DNA from: CAZIHO01 sp964538875
GTDB lineage: Bacteria > Pseudomonadota > Gammaproteobacteria > Chromatiales > Chromatiaceae
Direction: 5' to 3'
Assembly: GCA_964538875.1 (NCBI GenBank)
Contig: CAZIHO010000030.1
Span: forward strand, 1-30,418
DNA length: 30,418 bases
Part shown: positions 7,628 through 15,498 of the stretch, piece by piece
Numbering within the stretch: position 1 is the first letter of the stretch
Layout: every line of letters begins with the position of its first letter
Notes under the pieces: generated by a model
The model's input: the letters and a program-made list of their open reading frames with translations, nothing else
Told to the model about the DNA's origin: nothing
Database searches by the model: none
Position numbers and translations under genes: made by a program

Positions 7628-7655
7628 CAAAAAAACCCCCGGAGAGCCGGGGGTT
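7628..7655 (-). terminator. Rho-independent terminator of the small basic protein gene
   Basis: CCCCCGG-AGAG-CCGGGGG at 7636-7653, with flanking A run at 7629-7635; read on the minus strand this is a GC-rich hairpin followed by seven T residues. It lies about 22 bases after the stop of the 7677-7820 gene and supports that gene being real. The hairpin also lies 21 bases after the kinase gene and might slow transcripts from that side. Confidence 0.85.
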
Positions 7656-7676
7656 ACATCCCAGACCTAAGCGCGA

Positions 7677-7820
7677 CTATCGACCCCGGCCGGAAGCCTT
7701 GCCGGGGGACTTGCCAGCGGGGGCCGGTTTGGCCGGCGCCGGCTTGGCGGCCGGGGCGGGCTTGGGCGCCGGTTTCCCGGCGGGCGCGGGTTTGGGTGCG
7801 CGAGAAGGTGCTTTGGCCAT
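7677..7820 (-). CDS. 47-residue Ala/Lys/Pro-rich basic protein
   Basis: MAKAPSRAPKPAPAGKPAPK begins the protein, and the whole chain is made of (A/P)-K-P-A-P-like repeats ending GKASGRGR. Seen: ten lysines, four arginines and no acidic residue. It has AAGG nine bases before the ATG and a good intrinsic terminator after the stop. Known analogues: histone H1-like or AlgP/Hc-type AKP-rich bacterial proteins bind DNA or nucleic acid through such tails, but those are usually longer. Function here is inferred only from composition. It is too short and too low in complexity for confident family assignment. It lies 187 bases downstream of comF on the same strand. Confidence 0.65.
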   Translation of the reverse strand: MAKAPSRAPKPAPAGKPAPKPAPAAKPAPAKPAPAGKSPGKASGRGR

Positions 7821-7860
7821 GGACTTCAACCTTAAATAAATCTGAAAGATTCCAATGAGT

Positions 7861-7875
7861 CCCTACAGGATAGGG
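7861..7875. repeat. Short palindrome upstream of the basic-protein gene
   Basis: CCCTA-CAGGA-TAGGG, 41 bases upstream of the small gene's start. It could be an operator or a leader hairpin. No regulator can be named. Confidence 0.3.
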
Positions 7876-8007
7876 TATGGGTCTGGCAACCTGGTACTCC
7901 AGAAGCGCCGGGCGGGCGTCTCTCCAGGACGGCCTTGGGCGCATGTGATACTCCCAATTCACCGCCCACGCAAGGGACCCATCCTCCTCTTTGCCCCATC
8001 GTCCCAG

Positions 8008-8724
8008 TCAAATCCGTTTCGCCACCGCCCACAGGTCTACCCGCGCCACGCCGGCCCGCTTCAACAGCCGTGCCAATTCGCCGCCGGTGCTGCCGGTGGT
8101 GACCACGTCATCGATCAGGGCCACATGGGCGGCGGTGATGGGCCGGTACAACCGGAAAGCGTCCCGCAGGTTGCGCCGCCTGGCCGCCGCGTCCAGCCCG
8201 GTTTGGTGCTCGGTAGCCCGCTGGCGCACGCAACTGGTCAGATCCAGGGGCACACCTAGCACATGGGCCATGGGCCGGGCCAGTTCCACTGCCTGATTGA
8301 ATCCCCGTTCCCGCAACCGGGACCCATGCAGGGGCACCGGCACCAACAGGTCCGGTTTGGATTCCCCGGCCTGCTCCCAGCCCTGGACCATCAATTGGGC
8401 CAACAGGCGGGCATGGCTCAAGCGCTGCCCGTATTTCAAGCCCCGGATCAGGTGGGCGACCGGGTCCCGGTACTGGTAGGGAGTAAAGCAATGGTCGAAC
8501 TGGGGCGGACGCCGCAGACAACGGCCGCAGGGACCGCCGGCCGGTGCCTGGTCTGGCAACGGCTGGGCGCAGCGGAAACAAGCGTGGTGGTTGGCCGGCA
8601 AATCGGTCAGGCAGCCTAGACAGAGGTCCAGTCCGGCGCTGCCCGGCGCGCCGCACAGCAGACAGGTAGGCGGAAAGAGCCGCGCCATCAGGCCAGCGCC
8701 CCACTGGTAAACCCGAGCGACCAT
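8008..8724 (-). CDS. comF: ComF family protein (phosphoribosyltransferase domain)
   Basis: 238 residues. Seen: two N-terminal cysteine knuckles (C21/C24, C35/C38 and C49/C52, C66/C69) that should bind zinc, a PVPLHGSRLRERGFNQA segment (about 139-155), and the PRPP-binding signature VALIDDVVTTGSTGGEL (about 201-217). Known of the family: ComF/GntX proteins take part in DNA uptake in competent bacteria; the phosphoribosyltransferase reaction has not been established. The length is typical. It is divergent from bioB with 67 bases between, a common neighbourhood in gammaproteobacteria. It need not mean competence in this organism. Confidence 0.93.
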   Translation of the reverse strand: MVARVYQWGAGLMARLFPPTCLLCGAPGSAGLDLCLGCLTDLPANHHACFRCAQPLPDQAPAGGPCGRCLRRPPQFDHCFTPYQYRDPVAHLIRGLKYGQRLSHARLLAQLMVQGWEQAGESKPDLLVPVPLHGSRLRERGFNQAVELARPMAHVLGVPLDLTSCVRQRATEHQTGLDAAARRRNLRDAFRLYRPITAAHVALIDDVVTTGSTGGELARLLKRAGVARVDLWAVAKRI

Positions 8725-8730
8725 TTCAGG

Positions 8731-8758
8731 TTGACAACTCCCCCCAGCCCCCTACACT
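8731..8758 (+). promoter_or_regulatory. Sigma70-type promoter of the bio operon
   Basis: TTGACA (8731-8736), 16-base spacer, TACACT (8753-8758). Transcription would start near 8765, about 27 bases before the bioB ATG. GAGG seven bases upstream of the ATG is the ribosome site. GTAAACCCG occurs at 8767-8775, just at the expected start of transcription, and again at 8707-8715 in the first codons of comF; GTAAAC resembles the half-site bound by BirA, but the two copies are direct, not inverted. Confidence 0.75.
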
Positions 8759-8791
8759 GCGCCCACGTAAACCCGCTGCCGAGGAACCTCC

Positions 8792-9808
8792 ATGGAGTCA
8801 GCCCCCCTGCGCCACGATTGGTCGTTGGCGGAAATCGAAGCCCTGCTCGACCTGCCGTTCGCCGACCTGCTGTATCGCGCCCAAACCCAACACCGGGCCT
8901 GGTTCGACCCCAATCGCATCCAGCTCAGCACCCTCCTGTCCATCAAGACCGGCGCCTGTCCCGAGGACTGTGGCTATTGCTCCCAAAGTAGCCACCATGC
9001 CACCGGCTTGACCCAGGAGCGGTTGTTGCCCCTGGCGGAAGTGACGGCGGCGGCCCAGGCCGCCAAGGAGCAGGGCGCCGGCCGCTTCTGCATGGGCGCC
9101 GCCTGGCGCAACCCCACGGACAAGAACCTGGACCGGGTGGTGGAAATGATCCAGGCGGTCTCCGCCCTGGGCTTGGAAACCTGCGTGACCCTCGGCATGT
9201 TGACCCGGCACCAGGCGCTGCGGCTCAAGGATGCAGGCCTGGATTATTACAACCATAACCTGGATACCTCGCCGGAATTTTACGGCCAGGTCATCAGCAC
9301 CCGTTCTTATCAGGACCGGCTGGAAACCCTGGAATATGTGCGGGAGGCGGGCATCAGCGTCTGCAGCGGTGGCATCCTGGGCATGGGAGAATCCCGGCGG
9401 GACCGGGCCTCCCTGCTGCGCCAATTGGCCAACCTACCCCAGCACCCGGAGTCGGTGCCGGTCAACCTGCTGGTGCGCATCGAAGGCACGCCTCTGGCCC
9501 AGGCGCCCAGCCTGGACGGCCTGGAACTGGTGCGGGTCATCGCCACGGCGCGGCTGCTCATGCCCCACTCCCAGGTACGTCTGTCCGCCGGACGCACGTC
9601 CCTCAGCGACGAACTTCAGGCCCTCTGTTTCCTGGCCGGTGCCAACTCCCTGTTTTACGGCGAACGGCTGCTGACCAGCGACAACCCGGAGCGCAACCGG
9701 GATCAGGAGTTATTCCAACGCCTGGGTCTCCAGGCGGAAACCCGGCCCCTGGAACAACGCCAGACGCCGGGGGCCTGCCATAAGACCACCGCCGGCGCCC
9801 CGGTCTGA
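8792..9808 (+). CDS. bioB: Biotin synthase
   Basis: 338 residues. Seen: the radical-SAM cluster motif CPEDCGYC (C56, C60, C63), YYNHNLDTSPEFY and CSGGILGMGE segments typical of BioB, and the RLSAGRTSLSDELQ motif with the arginine that contacts the [2Fe-2S] sulfur donor. Known of the family: inserts sulfur into dethiobiotin using S-adenosylmethionine; last step of biotin synthesis, cytoplasmic homodimer. The length and motifs are complete. First gene of bioBFHCD, with a promoter immediately upstream and one base between its stop codon and the bioF start codon. Confidence 0.98.
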   Translation: MESAPLRHDWSLAEIEALLDLPFADLLYRAQTQHRAWFDPNRIQLSTLLSIKTGACPEDCGYCSQSSHHATGLTQERLLPLAEVTAAAQAAKEQGAGRFCMGAAWRNPTDKNLDRVVEMIQAVSALGLETCVTLGMLTRHQALRLKDAGLDYYNHNLDTSPEFYGQVISTRSYQDRLETLEYVREAGISVCSGGILGMGESRRDRASLLRQLANLPQHPESVPVNLLVRIEGTPLAQAPSLDGLELVRVIATARLLMPHSQVRLSAGRTSLSDELQALCFLAGANSLFYGERLLTSDNPERNRDQELFQRLGLQAETRPLEQRQTPGACHKTTAGAPV

Positions 9809-9809
9809 C

Positions 9810-10979
9810 ATGTTCGACCTGGAGCCGGAGCTGCGGCGTCGCCAGGAACTGGGACTCTACCGGCGCCGGCGTACCCTGGACAGTCCCCAGGGTCCCCAGG
9901 TGCAGGTAAACGGCCGCTCCCTGCTGGCATTCTGTAGTAATGACTATCTGGGCCTGGCGGCGGATGCCCGCGTGACCCAGGCGCTCCAGGCCGGTGCCGG
10001 GCGTTGGGGCACCGGCGCTGGCGCCGCCCATTTGCTCACCGGCCACCAGGGACCCCATCAAGCCCTGGAAGAAGAATTAGCAGATTTTCTCGGCCGGCCC
10101 AGGGCATTACTCTTTTCCACCGGCTACATGGCCAATCTCGGGCTGGTCAGCGCCCTGGTCGGCCAGGGCGACCAGTTGTGGGGCGATCGTTGGAACCATG
10201 CCTCCCTGCTGGATGGGGCCCGCCTGTCCGGCGCCCGCTGGCACCGCTATCCCCACCGGGACGCGGCGGCCCTGGAGCGGCGGCTTCAATCCGCCAAGCG
10301 GCCGGCCCGCCGCACCCTGCTCATCACCGATGGGGTATTCAGCATGGACGGGGACCTGGCACCCCTCCCGGACCTGGCCCAGGTGGCCCAGCGCCACCAA
10401 GCCTGGCTGGCGGTGGATGACGCCCACGGTTTCGGTGTGTTGGGACCCAGTGGCCGGGGCACCAGCGCCCACTTTGGCCTGGGACTGGCAGAGGTGCCGG
10501 TGCTCATGGGCACCCTGGGCAAGGCCTGCGGGACCTTCGGGGCTTTCGTGGCCGGCTCCGAGGCCCTGATCGAGACCCTGATCCAGCAGGCACGCAGCTA
10601 CATCTATACCACCGCCGCGCCGCCGGCCCTGGCCGAGGCTACCCGCGCCGCCCTGGCCATCCTCCGCAGCGAGGACTGGCGCCGGGAGCGGCTGCAAAGC
10701 CTGATCCAACGCTTTCGCAGCGGCGCCAGCCAACTGGGACTACCCCTGGGGGAGTCCCCCACGCCGGTGCAGCCCCTCCTGGCCGGCAGCGCTGCCCGCG
10801 CCCTGGACTGGAGCCAAGGGCTAGAAAAATTGGGGCTGTTGGTGCCCGCCATCCGGCCGCCCACCGTCCCCCAGGGCCAGGCGCGCCTGCGGGTCAGCCT
10901 GTCCGCCGCCCACCAGGAACCACAAGTGGACCAACTACTGGACAGCCTGGGGCGCACCTTCCGGGCTTTATCCCCATGA
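9810..10979 (+). CDS. bioF: 8-amino-7-oxononanoate synthase
   Basis: 389 residues. Seen: SNDYLGLA (43-50), the GTGAGAAHLLTG region (67-78), H206 in AVDDAHGFGVLG, and the PLP lysine K238 in MGTLGKACG. Known of the family: PLP enzyme that condenses pimeloyl-ACP (or -CoA) with L-alanine. It starts one base after the bioB stop and has no ribosome site of its own, so translation is probably coupled. Its end overlaps bioH by four bases. Confidence 0.97.
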   Translation: MFDLEPELRRRQELGLYRRRRTLDSPQGPQVQVNGRSLLAFCSNDYLGLAADARVTQALQAGAGRWGTGAGAAHLLTGHQGPHQALEEELADFLGRPRALLFSTGYMANLGLVSALVGQGDQLWGDRWNHASLLDGARLSGARWHRYPHRDAAALERRLQSAKRPARRTLLITDGVFSMDGDLAPLPDLAQVAQRHQAWLAVDDAHGFGVLGPSGRGTSAHFGLGLAEVPVLMGTLGKACGTFGAFVAGSEALIETLIQQARSYIYTTAAPPALAEATRAALAILRSEDWRRERLQSLIQRFRSGASQLGLPLGESPTPVQPLLAGSAARALDWSQGLEKLGLLVPAIRPPTVPQGQARLRVSLSAAHQEPQVDQLLDSLGRTFRALSP

Positions 10980-11746
10980 GCCTGTACCGGGACCTTCAGG
11001 GCCAGGGTAGCGACCTGGTGCTGCTGCACGGTTGGGGCCAGCACGGCGCCATATGGCCGGATCTGGTGGGACACCTGGCCCATCGCCAGCGGGTCAGTGC
11101 CCTGGATCTGCCCGGCCATGGACATTCGCCGGCCTTGCACTCCGGCGATCTGGCCGATTGGGTACAGGCCCTCTTGGACGCTGCTCCTAGGCAAGCGGTG
11201 TGGATCGGCTGGTCCCTAGGCGGAAGCCTGGCCTTGGCAGCGGCCCTCCAGGCGCCGGACCGGGTGCGGGGCCTGGTGCTGGTGACTGCCACACCCCGCT
11301 TCATCCAGGCGCCGGATTGGCCCCATGGGGTGGAGCCCCAGGTGCTAGACCAGTTTTGCCAGCAATTGCGGTCCGACCCCCAAGCCACTCTGGACCGCTT
11401 CCTGACTCTGGGCGTGCGGGGCGGTACCGCCGCCACCGCCTGCCTGCGGACCTTGCACCAGCGTCTGGCGGCCCGGCCGGCCCCGGACCCGGACGCCCTC
11501 GCCGCTGGCCTGGAACTGCTACGAGTCACTGACCTGCGTCAGCGCCTCGGGGCCCTGGCCTGCCCCAGTCTGTGGCTGTTCGGCGAGCGGGACCCCCTGG
11601 TGTCGGCGCGGGTGGCGGATAGCCTGCCGAACCTCTGTCCCGGCGCCCGTTGCGGGGTCATCCAGGGCGCCGCCCATGTCCCCTTTTTATCCCACGGGGA
11701 GTCATTACACACCCTGTTGGATCGCTTCCTGGCCCAATGGTCATGA
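10976..11746 (+). CDS. bioH: Pimeloyl-ACP methyl ester carboxylesterase
   Basis: 256 residues, an alpha/beta hydrolase. Seen: HGWGQHGAIW oxyanion region (18-27), the nucleophile elbow GWSLGG with S80, D206 in FGERDP and H234 in GAAHVPF. These numbers are almost the same as in E. coli BioH (82, 207, 235). Known of the family: removes the methyl group from pimeloyl-ACP methyl ester, ending the BioC-started chain-building route. The ATGA overlap with bioF and a second one with bioC place it firmly in the operon; in E. coli bioH is elsewhere on the chromosome. Confidence 0.95.
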   Translation: MSLYRDLQGQGSDLVLLHGWGQHGAIWPDLVGHLAHRQRVSALDLPGHGHSPALHSGDLADWVQALLDAAPRQAVWIGWSLGGSLALAAALQAPDRVRGLVLVTATPRFIQAPDWPHGVEPQVLDQFCQQLRSDPQATLDRFLTLGVRGGTAATACLRTLHQRLAARPAPDPDALAAGLELLRVTDLRQRLGALACPSLWLFGERDPLVSARVADSLPNLCPGARCGVIQGAAHVPFLSHGESLHTLLDRFLAQWS

Positions 11747-12615
11747 ACGGCCCCGGCATCGACAAAAGCTTGGTGCGGCGGGCCTTTGCCAAGGCGGCGG
11801 CCGGTTACGACGCCGTGGCGGGGCTGCAACGGGACATCGGTGAGCGGCTGTTAGAACGCCTGGACTACATCAAACTTCAGCCGCGCCGCGTGCTGGACCT
11901 GGGCTGCGGCACCGGGGTGGCCAGCGGTGCCCTGCTCAAGCGCTACGCCAAGGCCCAGGTGATCGCCCTGGACTTCGCCTTGCCCATGCTGACCCTGGCG
12001 CGCCGTCAGGGCCGCTGGTTGCGCCGGCCCCGCTGCCTGTGCGCCGACGCGGAACAGTTGCCCCTGGCGGACCAGAGCCTGGACCTGGTTTTTTCCAACC
12101 TGGCCTTGCAATGGTGCCCGGATCTGGGTCAAGTCTTCGCCGAGACGCGGCGGGTGCTGCGTCCCGGCGGACTATTCATGTTTTCCACCTTCGGTGCCGA
12201 TAGCCTCAAGGAACTGCGGGCCGCCTGGTCCCAGGTAGATGGCTATTCTCATGTGAATTCGTTCCTGGATTTGCACCAGGTCGGGGACCTGCTGCTGGCG
12301 ACGCCGTTCCAGGATCCCGTGGTGGACCTGGACCGGCTGCAATGCCAGTACGGCAGCGTGGCGGACTTGATGGGGGACCTCAAGCAGTTGGGCGCCCATA
12401 ACGTGACCCAGGGCCGGCCCCGGGGCCTGACCGGCCGCCGGCGGCTGACCGCCATGCTGGAAGCCTATGGCGGGATGCGGGTGGACGAAAAATACCCGGT
12501 TTCTTATGAGATTATTTATGGTTTAGCCTGGGTGCCCGAGCACAGCTCGCCCCCAGGAACCCAGGCCATTCCCCTGGACGCCCTGCGCCGCTCCCTACCA
12601 TCGCACCGACTCTAA
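11743..12615 (+). CDS. bioC: Malonyl-ACP O-methyltransferase
   Basis: 290 residues from the ATG at 11743, whose ATGA overlaps the bioH stop. An upstream frame start at 11650 lies within bioH and is rejected; ATG 11737 is a close alternative adding two residues. Seen: RRAFAKAAAGYDAVAGLQR (12-30, characteristic BioC N-terminus), SAM-binding VLDLGCGTGVASG (50-62), a motif II-like LDLVFSNLALQW and a GGLFMFSTFG segment. Known of the family: methylates malonyl-ACP so that fatty acid synthesis enzymes can extend it to pimeloyl-ACP methyl ester. The complete BioC/BioH pair shows the E. coli-type pimelate route. Confidence 0.96.
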   Translation: MNGPGIDKSLVRRAFAKAAAGYDAVAGLQRDIGERLLERLDYIKLQPRRVLDLGCGTGVASGALLKRYAKAQVIALDFALPMLTLARRQGRWLRRPRCLCADAEQLPLADQSLDLVFSNLALQWCPDLGQVFAETRRVLRPGGLFMFSTFGADSLKELRAAWSQVDGYSHVNSFLDLHQVGDLLLATPFQDPVVDLDRLQCQYGSVADLMGDLKQLGAHNVTQGRPRGLTGRRRLTAMLEAYGGMRVDEKYPVSYEIIYGLAWVPEHSSPPGTQAIPLDALRRSLPSHRL

Positions 12616-12630
12616 GGAGCTTTCCGATCA

Positions 12631-13323
12631 ATGTCCGACCTTGGCCTATTCGTCACCGGCACCGACACGGGTTGTGGCAAGACAAGGGTCAGTTTGGCCC
12701 TGATGCGGCTCTATCGCAGCCGCGGTTTACAAGTGGTGGGCATGAAGCCGGTGGCCGCCGGCGCCAGCCCCACTGCGGACGGGCTGCGCAACGGCGACGC
12801 CTTGCGGTTGCAAGAGGGCGCCGATCTGCCGATGCCCTATCGCTGGATCAATCCTTATGTATTCGAGCCCGCCATCGCGCCCCACCTGGCCGCCGCCGAG
12901 GCGGGGATGACTATCGCCGCGCTGCCGATTCGCAGCGCCTTTGAACAATTGGCGAGCCGTGCCGACCGGATCATCGTGGAAGGCGCTGGTGGCTGGCGGG
13001 TGCCCCTGGGCCCCACCCTGGAAATGGCGGATCTACCGGGACTGCTGGACCTGCCCGTGGTGCTGGTGGTAGGGCTGCGGCTGGGCTGCATCAACCACGC
13101 CCTGCTCACGGCGGACAGCATCCTGGCGCGGGGGGTGCCACTGGGGGGCTGGGTCGCCAACCTGATTGAACCGGGCATGGCGCGCATCGAGGGTAACATC
13201 GCCACCCTGACCGAGCGCATCCCAGCTCCCTGTCTGGGCCGTCTACCCCATGATCCGGATGGCATGGATCTGGCCGCCCAGGACCGGGGCTTGGCGGGAG
13301 CCTTGGATTTGCTGAATCGCTAG
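12631..13323 (+). CDS. bioD: Dethiobiotin synthetase
   Basis: 230 residues. Seen: P-loop GTDTGCGKT (10-18), MKPVAAGA (36-43) and IIVEGAGGWRVPL (about 112-124), all diagnostic of BioD. Known of the family: ATP-dependent carboxylation and ring closure of 7,8-diaminopelargonic acid. AAGGAG lies about 11 bases before the ATG, the only strong ribosome site inside the operon, after a 15-base gap from bioC. It is the last gene; bioA, which provides its substrate, is not in the window. Confidence 0.97.
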   Translation: MSDLGLFVTGTDTGCGKTRVSLALMRLYRSRGLQVVGMKPVAAGASPTADGLRNGDALRLQEGADLPMPYRWINPYVFEPAIAPHLAAAEAGMTIAALPIRSAFEQLASRADRIIVEGAGGWRVPLGPTLEMADLPGLLDLPVVLVVGLRLGCINHALLTADSILARGVPLGGWVANLIEPGMARIEGNIATLTERIPAPCLGRLPHDPDGMDLAAQDRGLAGALDLLNR

Positions 13324-13329
13324 ACCAGC

Positions 13330-13350
13330 ATCCGGCGCGGGGCGCCGGAT
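13330..13350. terminator. Hairpin between bioD and mlaA
   Basis: ATCCGGCGC-GGG-GCGCCGGAT is a perfect nine-base stem just after the bioD stop and 13 bases before the end of convergent mlaA. Without a strong T run it is probably a shared, partly Rho-helped transcript end. Confidence 0.6.
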
Positions 13351-13362
13351 CAGGATGGGAAT

Positions 13363-14097
13363 CTATTTGCCAGCCTTGGCGTCCGCCTCGGTCCGGGGCG
13401 GATTACCATCGTAGACGTCATGATCGCGCTTTTGCAGGTAGGCATCCCGGGAGAAGTTGTAGGGATCCAGAGCGGCTTCCTCCAGCACCTTGCCGGCGCC
13501 CAACAGATCGGCGCGCTTGTCCACGCCGTATAGAATCACCAGGCCCCACACCCAATCCTCGTTATCCACGTAGGCCAGGGGCTGGGTGTACCAGTCCGGC
13601 ACCATGCCCACCGTGTCCCGCACCGTGCTCGGCCCCAACAGGGGCAGCACTAGGTAGGGGCCCGGCCCGATTCCCCAATAACCCAGGGTTTGGCCGAAAT
13701 CTTCCTTGTAGCTCGGCATATCCAGATTGGACGCCACGTCCACCAAGCCCAGGATGCCGACGGTGCTGTTGACCAGGATGCGTCCCACGTCGGTGGCGGC
13801 CCTGGACAGCTTCAACTGGAATAAATTATTGGCGGCGGAGGTGAAGTCCCTCAGGTTATTGAAAAAGTTGGTCACGCCCCGGTCCACCGGATCCGGCGCC
13901 AATTCCCGGTAGACCTCCGCCACCGGCTGGAACACCACCCGGTCGAAATCCCGGTTAAAGAGATGCATACCCCGGTTGTAAGACTCCCAAGGATCCCGGG
14001 GGTCCCGGTAGCCTTCCGGCAGGGAGACACAGCCAACCGTTACAGCCGCCAACCCCAAGGCGACCAGAAAACTGCGGAATAGCGAAAACCAGGACAT
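13363..14097 (-). CDS. mlaA: MlaA/VacJ family outer-membrane lipoprotein
   Basis: 244 residues. Seen: signal peptide with a lipobox-like end TVGC (C23), then the VacJ domain: DPWESYNRGMHLFNRDFDR (34-53), FFNNLRDF (about 81-88), DFGQTLGYWGIGPGPYLVLPLLGPST (about 134-159) and RDTVG. Known of the family: MlaA sits in the outer membrane with porins and removes misplaced phospholipids from the outer leaflet, passing them to MlaC and the MlaFEDB transporter. The mlaFEDCB genes are not adjacent, as in E. coli. The gene appears monocistronic, divergent from the metal transporter gene. Confidence 0.95.
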   Translation of the reverse strand: MSWFSLFRSFLVALGLAAVTVGCVSLPEGYRDPRDPWESYNRGMHLFNRDFDRVVFQPVAEVYRELAPDPVDRGVTNFFNNLRDFTSAANNLFQLKLSRAATDVGRILVNSTVGILGLVDVASNLDMPSYKEDFGQTLGYWGIGPGPYLVLPLLGPSTVRDTVGMVPDWYTQPLAYVDNEDWVWGLVILYGVDKRADLLGAGKVLEEAALDPYNFSRDAYLQKRDHDVYDGNPPRTEADAKAGK

Positions 14098-14292
14098 GTT
14101 ATTTTCCTTAGCGTGGGAGGTACGTGCCCCTGACGGTGCTCAAGAGAAAATCCTAGCACATGGAGCCGCCTTAGAGGACTTGGTGTATCCCGCCGGGTGT
14201 CGTCCTAGTAGTCCGCAGCTTTCCAGTGTATCGTTTTGGATTAAGGGGAAACCCTAGTCTCTGCCCCAGACATTCTCCGGAGTCGTTTAACC

Positions 14293-15498
14293 ATGGCAAC
14301 CGCGCAGCTCGACGTTCGCGACCAGAATTACCGAACCGCCCAGCGGGTCACCTTGGTGGGTACGGCGGCGGACGCCAGCTTGACCCTGGCCAAGCTGGTC
14401 ATCGGCATCCTCGGCAACTCGGCCGCCTTGGTGGCGGAGGGTTTGCATTCGGCGGCGGACCTCTTATTTGACCTAGTGGTCCTGGTGGGCATGCACATAG
14501 CCCGCAAGGACGCGGACGAGGACCATCCCTACGGGCACGGCAAGTTCGAGAGCCTGGCAACTCTGATCCTGGCCCTGATCCTGCTCGCGGTGGCGCTGGG
14601 GATCGTGTGGGACGCGGCGGGCCGCATCAAGACTCCGGAACTGGACCCGCCGGCCAGCATCGCCCTCTGGGTGGCGGCGGGCTCCATGATCGTCAAGGAG
14701 TTCCTTTACCAATACACCATCCGCGTGGGTCGGCGCATCGGCTCCAACATCATGATCGCCAACGCCTGGCATCATCGCAGCGACGCCATCGCCTCCTTCG
14801 CTGCCCTGATCGGTATCGCCGGCGCCATCCTGGGCTGGCCAGTCCTGGACCCCATCGCCGCCATCGGCGTGGCCTTCTTTGTCGGCAAGGTGGGGGTGGA
14901 AATCGCCATCGACTCCCTCAAGGAATTGACTGATGCCGCCACCGCCATCGACCGGGAAATTCACGACTCCATACAACGCATCATCAACAATCATCCCGAG
15001 GTTCAATCTGCCCATTTGGTCAAGGCGCGCAAGATGGGTCCGGACATCATGGTGGACGTGCACGTGGTGGTGGATCCCTTCCTGTCGGTTTCTGAGGGAC
15101 ATCAGATCGCCGATCAGGTGGAAAAAACCCTGATCCGGGAAATTCCGGACGTGACCTCGGTGATGGTGCACGTGGACACCCAGGACGACATGGCCATGGA
15201 ATCCGATATGTCGGACGGCGCCCGGCGGGTGGTGGCCAACCGCACCCAGTTGCGGGAGCGGATCGCCGAGGTGGGCCAGTTGGAGGCACCCCTCAAGGAG
15301 GTGCATGAGGTGATTCCCCATTACACCGCCGGGGGCATCATCGCCGAGGTATTCGTCACCGCCGAAATCGGCGCCGACCTGGATCTGGTGCGGGACAGTG
15401 CCCGCAAGCTAGGCGCCCAACTGCACCAACGTCACGCGGATTTGGCCAAGGTGCGGCTACACCTGTTCCTGGGTGACTTGGGCGACGTGGAAGCCTAG
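14293..15498 (+). CDS. Cation diffusion facilitator (CDF) metal transporter with extended C-terminus
   Basis: 401 residues, about 100 more than usual. Seen: six membrane helices within 15-205, the transport-site quartet H52/D56 (LHSAAD) and H160/D164 (HHRSD), and the HPYGHGKFE loop (78-86). The HDHD set is the one found in zinc-selective CDFs, so zinc is the best guess. The first cytoplasmic domain (about 215-295) ends SVMVHVDTQ. Residues about 333-393 (VHEVIPHY...IIAEVFVTAE...VRLHLF) repeat the same strand-helix-strand plan and may be a second copy of that domain. Known of the family: proton-coupled efflux from the cytoplasm. Its last four bases overlap the end of the convergent dppC-like gene in a shared CTAG. 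Confidence 0.92.
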   Translation: MATAQLDVRDQNYRTAQRVTLVGTAADASLTLAKLVIGILGNSAALVAEGLHSAADLLFDLVVLVGMHIARKDADEDHPYGHGKFESLATLILALILLAVALGIVWDAAGRIKTPELDPPASIALWVAAGSMIVKEFLYQYTIRVGRRIGSNIMIANAWHHRSDAIASFAALIGIAGAILGWPVLDPIAAIGVAFFVGKVGVEIAIDSLKELTDAATAIDREIHDSIQRIINNHPEVQSAHLVKARKMGPDIMVDVHVVVDPFLSVSEGHQIADQVEKTLIREIPDVTSVMVHVDTQDDMAMESDMSDGARRVVANRTQLRERIAEVGQLEAPLKEVHEVIPHYTAGGIIAEVFVTAEIGADLDLVRDSARKLGAQLHQRHADLAKVRLHLFLGDLGDVEA

